12,707 bases of DNA from Chitinophagaceae bacterium (lineage in GTDB: Bacteria; Bacteroidota; Bacteroidia; Chitinophagales; Chitinophagaceae): positions 1 through 12,707 of the forward strand of contig CANEWV010000015.1 of assembly GCA_947442905.1 (NCBI GenBank), given 5' to 3'. The notes beneath the pieces were generated by a model that made no database searches, was not told the origin of the DNA, and saw nothing but the letters and a program-made list of their open reading frames with translations. The translations under genes and the position numbers were made by a program. The number at the start of each line of letters is the position of its first letter. Position 1 is the stretch's first letter. Shown here piece by piece: positions 1-6,327 of this stretch.

Positions 1-1077
1 ATAACCTGGAATGGCTAGCATGTCAAGTGCTTTTTTAAATTCCGTAAAGTTTTTAGCCTTGTTAAAAGCATACCACTGCTCAAGTCCTCTAATGTCCATT
101 TGAGCAGGCATGCGAATAGAAAAAACGCCTTTAGGTGTAATGATAGTTGGTCCGTATTTGCTCCAATATGCTTTTTTGCTAAGTGGTACAGCAACGCCTG
201 CAACTTTTACTTTAAGGGGCGCTGTTTTTACTTCAAGCGTTTCCCATTTGCCATCAAATTTGTATTGTAATTTATTGGTAGGATTCATTTCTAATTGATA
301 CACGTCTAGTTTGTCTGGCGCATTTACGGTGTGTGCCCATCCTAAATATTCATTACAGCCATGTAAGATGCAGGGGGCACCCGGAAAATTAGCGCCAATA
401 ATATTCCAGCCGTCTTCACTTGATAAATGCGCTTCATAAAATGCGACAGGCCCTTCTAGTGGTTGGTGTGCATTGATGTCTAGGTATACCTGACCATCGG
501 TGGTTTTGGCGCTATTAAATGCAAACGCGTTACTACCTGCCGTTTTATAATTTTCGAGAAGTGGCACAGTGCCGCCAAAAATGGAACTTAATGCTTTGTC
601 TGCCCCAGATAGCACACAAAGTTGGAGCACCGAATATTGTACCATATCTTTTGGAGTAACTGGAAATATTTTTTTAAGCAGTACTTCTTTAGGGTGTGCA
701 GTTGCGTATGCATTGAGCCCGGCTGCATAGCCTTCTAAAAGTTTTTTAAATGCAGGGCTAAGGTCCGATTCGTATTTTTCTTCTACAAGTTCTGGAATGC
801 GTAATAAATGAATGATATAATCTATCGAAGCCCCTTTTTTACCTTGGTACTGCGCTAGCATGGATTTGCCCGCCATTAATGATTGTTGAATGGTTACAAA
901 ATCATCTTCTGCATGTGCCCATGCAAGCCCATAGGCAACATCTGGATCTGTTTTACCAAAAATATGCGGCACGCCAAAGCTGTCTCTGATAATATCAATT
1001 TTAGCAGGGTTTATTTGTGCGTTTGCCCAATTATAGATGAGTATTAAGCAGGTAACTAGTAGTGAGGTACGTTTCAT
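1..1077 (-). CDS. Penicillin acylase family protein (peptidase S45), 3' part missing
   Basis: The reading frame is open from the ATG at 1077 to the left edge (359 codons) with no stop, so the C-terminal part lies outside the window. Residues 1-20 look like a signal peptide (hydrophobic LLVTCLILIY, cleavage near ANA/Q), so the enzyme is exported. RDSFGVPHIFG (31-41) and AYGLAWAHAEDDF (48-60) are typical of the alpha chain of the S45 Ntn-hydrolases. GSN at 181-183 matches the autocatalytic processing site, which would make Ser182 the nucleophile and new N-terminus of the beta chain. Later PGAPCILHGCNEYLGWAHT also fits the family. Members cleave amide bonds of penicillins, acyl-homoserine lactones or other N-acyl substrates; the substrate cannot be told here. 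Family members usually run to about 700-800 residues, so roughly half is visible. It is divergent from the small membrane protein gene at 1163. Confidence 0.9.
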   Translation of the reverse strand, partial: MKRTSLLVTCLILIYNWANAQINPAKIDIIRDSFGVPHIFGKTDPDVAYGLAWAHAEDDFVTIQQSLMAGKSMLAQYQGKKGASIDYIIHLLRIPELVEEKYESDLSPAFKKLLEGYAAGLNAYATAHPKEVLLKKIFPVTPKDMVQYSVLQLCVLSGADKALSSIFGGTVPLLENYKTAGSNAFAFNSAKTTDGQVYLDINAHQPLEGPVAFYEAHLSSEDGWNIIGANFPGAPCILHGCNEYLGWAHTVNAPDKLDVYQLEMNPTNKLQYKFDGKWETLEVKTAPLKVKVAGVAVPLSKKAYWSKYGPTIITPKGVFSIRMPAQMDIRGLEQWYAFNKAKNFTEFKKALDMLAIPGY

Positions 1078-1139
1078 AAGGTATAGTCTAAACAGTATAA
1101 CAACAATACGGCTAAAGTGTTTATTATTTAATAGCGTTG

Positions 1140-1147
1140 TATCTTTG
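1140..1147 (+). promoter_or_regulatory. Bacteroidetes-type -7 promoter element
   Basis: TATCTTTG is a perfect match to the Bacteroidetes -7 consensus TAnnTTTG and ends 15 bases before the ATG at 1163. That leaves a short leader, as is common in this phylum. No good TTTG -33 element is seen at the expected distance; the nearest candidate is TGTTT at 1118-1122. Confidence 0.6.
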
Positions 1148-1162
1148 TGTCAAATTAATGGT

Positions 1163-1342
1163 ATGAGCATTTTCAAACAGTTAAAAGAGTATCTCTTTAT
1201 TTCAAAAAGAGACCCTAACGAGCCCCGCACTCAGTGGATGAAATACATGCATGGCATGAACCGTATTTCACTTCTTATGTTTTTGGTTGCAGTACTTATT
1301 ATTTTGTTTAAGTCACTGATTTTACCCCTCCTGAATAAATAA
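1163..1342 (+). CDS. Small membrane protein, DUF6728-like
   Basis: A 59-residue protein. The frame is open from an ATG at 1037, but the perfect -7 element at 1140-1147 and the overlap of the longer version with the divergent acylase gene make the ATG at 1163 the better start. It begins [12 protein letters not shown], continues with a charged part ([21 protein letters not shown], about 14-34) and ends in one transmembrane helix (about 35-55, [20 protein letters not shown]). The RDPN...[11 protein letters not shown] layout resembles small conserved Bacteroidetes proteins of the DUF6728 type; I recall this rather than having searched. Function unknown; probably in the inner membrane with the charged N-terminus in the cytoplasm. 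Its last 21 bases overlap the 3' end of the convergent lpxB. Confidence 0.75.
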   Translation: MSIFKQLKEYLFISKRDPNEPRTQWMKYMHGMNRISLLMFLVAVLIILFKSLILPLLNK

Positions 1343-2452
1343 TTTTGGTCCTGCAAGTGCTATAATTTCTTGGGCAACTTTTGCAGAAGCGTCTCCACCG
1401 CCCGCAGCGAGAAGTGCATGTAATGACTCGTAGTTATCCATCAATTCATTTCTTTTGGTCTCATTTTCTGTGATGTTACGTAGTGCAGTTGTTAAATGCT
1501 GTTCCGTTAGATTTTCTTGAATGATTTCTTGGACAATTTCTTTGTCCATAATCAGATTTACTAGTGATATGAATTTTATTTTCACTAGCCACTTTGCTAT
1601 TTGATACGAAAACTTACTGGTTTTGTAGCACACGACTTCTGGGACTTTAAATAAGGCTGTTTCAAGTGTTGCAGTGCCACTGGTTACTAGGGCTGCGTCA
1701 GCTATTGTGAGCAGTTCGTACGTGCTGTTTTTAATAAGTGTTACATTGGAGTAGCCCATTAAAAAGCGGTTGTAAAATGGAGCATCTTGTCCTGGCGCTT
1801 GCGCCACCATAAATGTATAGTTGGGAAAATGTGGTGTTACGCTTAACATAATGGGAAGCATTTTAATAATCTCTTGCTTTCTGCTTCCTGGTAGTAATGC
1901 AATTACTTTTTTATTGTCTGTAACAAGTGGGTTGGTACTTTTAAAGGATGCAATAACAGGTAGTAGCGGGTGCCCCACATAGGTCACATCCCACTTCCAC
2001 TTATGTTTAAAATATTCTTTTTCGAAAGGCAGTATGCAAAACATTTTATCGATGCACAGTTTCATTTTTTTAACCCTGTTTTCTTTCCAAGCCCAAACCT
2101 GCGGTGCTATATAATACACCACTTTGAATCCATTTTTTTTTGCCCAATCGGCAATGCGTAAATTAAAACCTGGATAGTCAATTAATACGAGCACATCGGG
2201 TTGCCAAGCATCTATATCTTGCTTACAAAATTTTATGTTTTGTAAAATGGTGGGTAGGTTTTTGATCACTTCCAAAAATCCCATGAAGGCGAGGTCTCTG
2301 TAATGCTTTACAAGAGAGGCACCTGCGTCCTTCATCAGGTCTCCGCCCCATGCTCTAATGCTGGCCGAAGGATCTAAATGCTTAATTTCCTTTATGATGT
2401 TGCTGCCGTGTAGGTCTCCACTGGCTTCTCCTGCAATAATATAGTACTTCAT
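1322..2452 (-). CDS. lpxB: Lipid-A-disaccharide synthase
   Basis: LpxB joins UDP-2,3-diacylglucosamine and 2,3-diacylglucosamine 1-phosphate (lipid X) into lipid A disaccharide, releasing UDP, as a peripheral protein on the inner face of the inner membrane. The 376-residue length is usual for the GT19 family. Motifs: GEASGDLHG at 8-16; [10 protein letters not shown] at 113-122; the nucleotide-binding type motif LPGSRKQE at 187-194; SGTATLE at 258-264, which is characteristic of LpxB; and [15 protein letters not shown] near 298-312. The ATG at 2452 puts the first motif at the normal distance from the N-terminus. Its start region faces the blaI-like gene across a 129-bp spacer holding three operators, so it may share that control. 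The 3' end overlaps the small membrane protein gene tail to tail. Confidence 0.97.
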   Translation of the reverse strand: MKYYIIAGEASGDLHGSNIIKEIKHLDPSASIRAWGGDLMKDAGASLVKHYRDLAFMGFLEVIKNLPTILQNIKFCKQDIDAWQPDVLVLIDYPGFNLRIADWAKKNGFKVVYYIAPQVWAWKENRVKKMKLCIDKMFCILPFEKEYFKHKWKWDVTYVGHPLLPVIASFKSTNPLVTDNKKVIALLPGSRKQEIIKMLPIMLSVTPHFPNYTFMVAQAPGQDAPFYNRFLMGYSNVTLIKNSTYELLTIADAALVTSGTATLETALFKVPEVVCYKTSKFSYQIAKWLVKIKFISLVNLIMDKEIVQEIIQENLTEQHLTTALRNITENETKRNELMDNYESLHALLAAGGGDASAKVAQEIIALAGPKLFIQEG

Positions 2453-2496
2453 AGGCTTCTTGCAATTTACGTTAGATGGCCCAAAATGTTAAGAAA

Positions 2497-2550
2497 ACTA
2501 AAAAAATAGTTAAAAAACTAAAAATTTAGTTGTTAAACTAAAAATATAGT
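2497..2550. promoter_or_regulatory. Three tandem BlaI-type operators
   Basis: Three copies of a 14-bp palindrome ACTA-N6-TAGT lie at 2497-2510, 2517-2530 and 2537-2550, so the starts are exactly 20 bp apart. The middle copy has the longest arms, ACTAAA and TTTAGT. Each copy is preceded by AA and followed by T. BlaI/MecI repressors bind dyads of this general kind (the mycobacterial BlaI site is of the TACTA...TAGTA type), and the array sits directly upstream of the blaI-like gene. Binding by this repressor is inference, but the spacing and symmetry are seen directly. The array also lies 45-98 bases upstream of the divergent lpxB start. Confidence 0.82.
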
Positions 2551-2554
2551 TTTA
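2525..2554 (+). promoter_or_regulatory. Probable promoter of the blaI-blaR1-like operon
   Basis: TTTA at 2525-2528, then 18 bp, then TAGTTTTA at 2547-2554 resembles the Bacteroidetes pattern TTTG-N19-TAnnTTTG with one mismatch in each element. The upstream element falls in operator 2 and the -7 element starts inside operator 3, so a bound repressor would block RNA polymerase. It predicts a leader of about 20 bases before the ATG at 2582. The assignment is tentative. Confidence 0.4.
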
Positions 2555-2581
2555 GCATTGTATTTCAAATGTAATTGTCGC

Positions 2582-2944
2582 ATGAAACCATTAACAAAAG
2601 CAGAAGAGCAAGTGATGCAGCAGGTGTGGAAATTATCCAGTGCCTATTTGAAAGATATTGTGGAGTCGTATCCTATGCCTCGACCGCATACGAACACGGT
2701 GGCAACGCTTGTAAAAATACTCGTTGATAAAGGATATATCGGCGTTGAAGCGATGGGTAGGGTGCACCGTTATTTCCCACTCGTTAGTAAAGAAGCGTAT
2801 TCGACTAGCTCTATTAAATCACTAGTGGACGCTTATTTTGAAGGCTCTTTTAGTGAAGCCGTTTCTTGTATGTTACAGCAAAAGGAAATCAGTGTTCGTG
2901 AATTGGAGCTTTTATTGGACCAGTTAAAACAATCAAAAAACTAA
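2582..2944 (+). CDS. BlaI/MecI/CopY family transcriptional repressor
   Basis: A 120-residue winged-helix repressor. MKPLTKAEEQVMQQVWKL opens the family as usual; PHTNTVATLVKILVDKGYI (about 35-53) is the recognition helix and following helix, GRVHRYFPLVSKEAY (59-73) the wing, and FEGSFSEAVS...ISVRELELLLDQL (86-115) the C-terminal dimerisation part. The ATG at 2582 is preferred over the in-frame TTG at 2558 because family homology begins at this Met. In known systems the repressor is inactivated by proteolysis set off by the M56 sensor. The Asn-Phe pair cleaved in staphylococcal BlaI/MecI has no clear counterpart in the aligned stretch (VSCMLQQ, 94-100), so cleavage, if it occurs, may use another site. 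Three operators lie just upstream, so autorepression is likely. The sensor gene follows after 3 bp. Confidence 0.93.
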   Translation: MKPLTKAEEQVMQQVWKLSSAYLKDIVESYPMPRPHTNTVATLVKILVDKGYIGVEAMGRVHRYFPLVSKEAYSTSSIKSLVDAYFEGSFSEAVSCMLQQKEISVRELELLLDQLKQSKN

Positions 2945-2947
2945 GTC

Positions 2948-5161
2948 ATGTATCCTACACTCTATTATCTTTTACAAGTGCTTGTATGTAGTGCTGTTTT
3001 GATGGTGTATTATTTACTGGTACTGCGTAATAAAAAATTTCATCAATACAACCGCTTTTATTTACTAGGCGTTGCACTAGTTTCATGGATGGTGCCGCTT
3101 ATTAAAATTGTTTGGGAGCAGGAAAGGTCTGGAGTTAGGCAAGTTGATTTATTAACTGTTGTTGCCGCCAATAATTCTGAGATGGAAGCGATGGTTATAT
3201 CTCAGCAACAGTCACTTGACTGGGTATCGCTCTTACCAAATTTGTATATGGCAGTATGCATTTTTTTATTATCTGCTATGCTAGTTTCATTGTATAGGGT
3301 TTACAAAATTTATACAACACACGAATGTAGCAACCTCCAACAATTTTATTTAGTGATGACGCGTGAAAAGGGGACGCCTTTTTCATTTTTCAGTTATATT
3401 TTTTGGAATGCCGAAATTGATATCCAAACACCTGCTGGCAAGCAAATTTTACAACATGAGTTAACGCATGTTACACAGTATCATTCTATTGATAAAATAG
3501 TGATACAGTTAAATTTGATTGCGGGTTGGTTCAATCCTTTCTTTTGGCTACTCAAAAAAGAGCTGGACATGATCCATGAATTTATTGCCGATAAAAAATC
3601 GGTAGAACATGGAGATACTGCCAGCTTGGCTCAAATGTTGTTGACAACGGCTTATCCGGGACAACGATTTCCACTCACCAATCCATTCTTTTTTTCACCT
3701 ATTAAACGAAGATTAAAAATGCTTACCAACACAAAAAATCCAACCTTCAATTATCTAAGAAGGCTTATTGTACTTCCTCTTTTAGCAGTGGTTGTTTTGT
3801 TGTTTGCTTTTAGAGCAAAAGAAAATATGAATACTATTGTGCCACTTTCAAAAACCTACACTGTCGTGTTAAACGCAGGACACGGAGGAGAAGATAAAGG
3901 TGCTATTGCGGCAGATGGAACAACAGAGGCTCAATTGTCATTAGAAATTGTTCGTCAAATACAAGCGCTCAATAAAAACGAAAAAATTAAACTCGTTTTA
4001 ACGCGTGATGCAGATGTAACACAGTCAGTGGTAGCTGTAACTGAATTCGCAAATACACAATCACCAGATTTATTTGTTTCTATTCACTTAAACAATGTTG
4101 AAGGCACTTCTGCAAACAAAACTAAATACGAAGGCGCTGAAATATACATGGCTGCAAAAGGTAAGGCAGTTGATTATGATGCTAATTATAAATTAGCAAA
4201 TAATTTAGCAGCTACATTGCAAGAAATAGGTACGCCATTTAATGGTGTGAAAACAAGAGAAAAGGGCATTTGGGTGTTACAGGCAGTTCAATGCCCGTCG
4301 GCACTTATTGAGGCGGGTTACCTCAGCAATAATAAAGAACTTGCTAAAATCAAAAATGCTGATTACCAAAAAAAGTTAGCAGCTAGTATTTTAAGAGGGA
4401 TTGAAAATTATTTAATTGATCAAGAGAAAGGGGCTTCTATTGAAGTAAGAGACACTACTAAAAAAGTGATGTTTGTTCAAGGATATAAGATTTCACCAGA
4501 AGATACCCTCATTGCTTCAAAAGGAAATAATAAATCAGTTGTGATCAGAATGGACGGTGTAGGAACATCAAGTAATGCGCAAAAGCCCCTATTTATTTTA
4601 GATGGAGAAGTTATTTCCGAGTCTGTAATGAAAGTGATTGATCCCAATAAAATTGAGTCAATTAATATTTTAAAAGACGCCTCTGCTATTGCAGTTTTTG
4701 GAGAAAAAGGTAAAGGCGGTGTGGTGCAAATCACAACCAAAAAAGGGGGAAGTGAAGATGCTGCGGCAACAGGCAGAATTGTTGTTAGGGGAGTGCCATT
4801 AGATAATTCAAAAATCTTGGCAGAGCCTGTGCTAATTATTTCCGACACCGTTCAATTAAATGGGAAAACTGTTTTATTGAAGTCTAATAATTTGAAGGAT
4901 ATTCAATTTATGGAAAAGGGCCTTGTTGAAGCTGGTAAAAAATCTGGTGTTACATTTTCTGTAGGTTCAAATTTTAAGGAGTCGCCTAGTTTAATTTTAA
5001 TTGACGGCGAGAAAAAAACAAAAAAAGAAATGGATGGTTTGTCTCCAGATCAAATTAAATCAATTGAAATCTTAAAAGGCGAATCAGCAATTAAAGCATA
5101 TGGTGCAGAAGCTAAAGACGGAGTGATTAAAATTACGACCAAGAAAAAAGTAAACCTATAA
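2948..5161 (+). CDS. BlaR1-like M56 sensor protease fused to an Amidase_3 domain and plug-like repeats
   Basis: A 737-residue fusion. Residues 1-290 are a BlaR1/MecR1-type M56 metalloprotease with membrane segments near 4-26, 37-55, 97-117 and 272-289. Its zinc motif is HELTH (170-174), with Glu211 of HEFIAD as probable third ligand. Residues 303-492 form a complete N-acetylmuramoyl-L-alanine amidase (Amidase_3): GHGG with His312, Glu327, SIH with His380, and Glu455 in ALIEAGY, so zinc ligands and catalytic Glu are all present. As it follows the last membrane helix, this part should be periplasmic, where BlaR1 has its penicillin-binding sensor. The tail carries SusC-plug-like repeats at 547-599 and 680-733 (each DG...IESINILK or IKSIEILK...GVV/I-ITTKK) and a degenerate one near 626-673; there is no TonB-receptor barrel. 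Three bases after the repressor gene, it is surely its partner. The signal is inferred to be cell-wall related. Confidence 0.93.
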   Translation: MYPTLYYLLQVLVCSAVLMVYYLLVLRNKKFHQYNRFYLLGVALVSWMVPLIKIVWEQERSGVRQVDLLTVVAANNSEMEAMVISQQQSLDWVSLLPNLYMAVCIFLLSAMLVSLYRVYKIYTTHECSNLQQFYLVMTREKGTPFSFFSYIFWNAEIDIQTPAGKQILQHELTHVTQYHSIDKIVIQLNLIAGWFNPFFWLLKKELDMIHEFIADKKSVEHGDTASLAQMLLTTAYPGQRFPLTNPFFFSPIKRRLKMLTNTKNPTFNYLRRLIVLPLLAVVVLLFAFRAKENMNTIVPLSKTYTVVLNAGHGGEDKGAIAADGTTEAQLSLEIVRQIQALNKNEKIKLVLTRDADVTQSVVAVTEFANTQSPDLFVSIHLNNVEGTSANKTKYEGAEIYMAAKGKAVDYDANYKLANNLAATLQEIGTPFNGVKTREKGIWVLQAVQCPSALIEAGYLSNNKELAKIKNADYQKKLAASILRGIENYLIDQEKGASIEVRDTTKKVMFVQGYKISPEDTLIASKGNNKSVVIRMDGVGTSSNAQKPLFILDGEVISESVMKVIDPNKIESINILKDASAIAVFGEKGKGGVVQITTKKGGSEDAAATGRIVVRGVPLDNSKILAEPVLIISDTVQLNGKTVLLKSNNLKDIQFMEKGLVEAGKKSGVTFSVGSNFKESPSLILIDGEKKTKKEMDGLSPDQIKSIEILKGESAIKAYGAEAKDGVIKITTKKKVNL

Positions 5162-5452
5162 AAAAAACTTAACGGCTAAGGACGCTAATGCATACAAACA
5201 AGTTGCAATAAATACGCCCTTAGCCGTTTTATCTTTTTGCGCATTAATATATAGCGTAAATACAACTGCGTTACAAATTAAGCAAAGGCTTACAATCGCT
5301 GTTAGTAAAGACTTTTGTAAAATAAGTACTTCAAAAAATTCGGCTAAAGTAAAACGGCTAAATTTATAAAAGTAATACCCAAATAACCCTACAATAGGTG
5401 CTAAAAAACCTAGTAGGATGCCAAGTTTTATATCGTCTCTTTTCAATATCAT
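5156..5452 (-). CDS. Small hydrophobic membrane protein downstream of surE
   Basis: A 98-residue protein of unknown function with three likely transmembrane helices, near 10-29 (LLGFLAPIVGLFGYYFY), 47-69 (LLTAIVSLCLICNAVVFTLYI) and 78-97 (GVFIATCLYALASLAVKFFL), counted from the chosen start. Between helices 2 and 3 is a short basic loop, NAQKDKTAKG. I chose the ATG at 5452 because it overlaps the surE stop as ATGA, a sign of translational coupling; an ATG nine bases upstream (5461) is the alternative and would give 101 residues. Small membrane proteins of this kind sit beside surE in other Bacteroidetes as far as I recall, but I assign no function. Its last 6 bases overlap the 3' end of the convergent blaR1-like gene. 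Confidence 0.82.
   Translation of the reverse strand: MILKRDDIKLGILLGFLAPIVGLFGYYFYKFSRFTLAEFFEVLILQKSLLTAIVSLCLICNAVVFTLYINAQKDKTAKGVFIATCLYALASLAVKFFL
5160..5228. terminator. Probable bidirectional terminator inside a coding 3' end
   Basis: A perfect 11-bp inverted repeat, AACGGCTAAGG at 5171-5181 and CCTTAGCCGTT at 5218-5228, encloses a 36-base loop. Read on the minus strand, the stem is followed by AAG and eight T (5167-5160). Read on the plus strand, it is followed by TTATCTTTTT. It could therefore end both the blaR1-like operon and the surE operon. The stem lies wholly within the last codons of the minus-strand small membrane protein gene. The long loop lowers confidence. Confidence 0.5.
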
Positions 5453-6240
5453 AATTTCCATTTTGTTTCTAAGGCTTTTTTAAGGCCATAATGAGTAAGG
5501 TCAAATTGTACAGGTACCACACTTACATAATTGTGTTTGAGTGCCCATGAATCGGTGTCTTTGCCTGATTCTAAATTTTTAAATTCGCCGGTTAGCCAAT
5601 AATATTTTTTTCCGTGTGGATCTTTTCTTTGATCAAACTTTTCTTCGTATTTTGCATACGCTTGTCTGCAAATTTTTATCCCTTTAATTAATTTTTCATC
5701 TACAGCAGGGATGTTTACATTTAAACAAAGGTGTTTGTCTAGTGGTTTGCCAGCCAACATTTTTTCTACTATAATGCGCACGTATTTTTGTGCACCAGAA
5801 AAATCGGCTTCGATACTATAATCAAGTAATGAAAAACCAATACTTGGAATGCTTTCGATAGACGCTTCGAGCGCTGCCGACATAGTGCCAGAATAAATGA
5901 CATTGATAGAGTGGTTGGCGCCGTGGTTAATGCCACTCAGGCAAATGGTTGGCTTTTTGTGTAATACAACGTCTACAGCAAGTTTCACGCAATCTACTGG
6001 CGTGCCACTGCAGCTATAGGTTTCTACGCCATCAAACATATGGAGCTTTTGCAGCCTTAGGGGGTGACCAATGGTTATAGCGTGCCCCATGCCACTTTGG
6101 GGCTTGTCTGGGGCCACTACTACAATGCGTCCTAGGCCTTTTACAGCTTCTACCAGGGCTTTAATACCCGGAGCGGATACACTATCGTCGTTGGTTATTA
6201 ATATAGTAGGGATTTCCTTGGTTTTTCCTGATTTTGCCAT
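5449..6240 (-). CDS. surE: 5'/3'-nucleotidase SurE
   Basis: SurE is a metal-dependent phosphatase that removes phosphate from nucleoside 5'- and 3'-monophosphates and is linked to stationary-phase survival. Of 263 residues, near the family norm. ILITNDD (13-19) provides the metal-binding Asp pair; PDKPQSGMGHAI (45-56) contains the conserved Ser49; YSCSGTPVDCVKLA (75-88) and LSGINHGAN (101-109) are family signatures, with Asn105 the likely further metal ligand; and VIYSGTMSAALEA (114-126) is the usual helix start. The ATG at 6240 is preferred to the in-frame TTG at 6255 because homology begins after it. It is co-transcribed with the overlapping small membrane protein gene and divergent from the HTH-S24 repressor gene, with 87 bp between the two starts. 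Confidence 0.96.
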   Translation of the reverse strand: MAKSGKTKEIPTILITNDDSVSAPGIKALVEAVKGLGRIVVVAPDKPQSGMGHAITIGHPLRLQKLHMFDGVETYSCSGTPVDCVKLAVDVVLHKKPTICLSGINHGANHSINVIYSGTMSAALEASIESIPSIGFSLLDYSIEADFSGAQKYVRIIVEKMLAGKPLDKHLCLNVNIPAVDEKLIKGIKICRQAYAKYEEKFDQRKDPHGKKYYWLTGEFKNLESGKDTDSWALKHNYVSVVPVQFDLTHYGLKKALETKWKL

Positions 6241-6279
6241 GGGTGCAAGATACAAATAGAAAAAAATAGTAAAAATAAA

Positions 6280-6309
6280 TTTGGTAATACTAAAATTATT
6301 AGTATTTTG
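6280..6309 (+). promoter_or_regulatory. Promoter of the HTH-S24 regulator with an inverted-repeat operator
   Basis: TTTG at 6280-6283, 19 bp, then TATTTTG at 6303-6309 fits the Bacteroidetes promoter pattern, with one base missing in the TAnn part. Between and across them lies a perfect inverted repeat, AATACTAA (6286-6293), AATTA, TTAGTATT (6299-6306). A protein bound there would cover the promoter, so it is a good candidate for the operator of the regulator encoded just downstream (ATG 6328). It could also affect the divergent surE, whose start is 46 bp away. Confidence 0.55.
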
Positions 6310-6327
6310 CAGCTAAATCAATTAGTT

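Noticed and set aside
15..298. Two short open frames (minus 15-203, plus 110-298)
   Set aside because: Both are other-frame shadows of the S45 acylase gene, whose continuous frame with family motifs covers 1-1077.
2453..2581. Mobile-element ends or direct repeats marking insertion of the blaI-blaR1 pair
   Set aside because: The repeats there are operator palindromes; no matching copy is seen near 5161 and there is no transposase or integrase gene.
4477..4848. Minus-strand frame of 123 codons opposite the M56 fusion gene
   Set aside because: It lies wholly within the conserved plus-strand gene, has no recognisable domain and no promoter; a shadow.
2948..5161. Frameshift or assembly join creating the M56-amidase-plug fusion
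   Set aside because: The frame is continuous, codon use looks even throughout, and the last membrane helix places the amidase correctly in the periplasm, so it looks like a genuine fusion.
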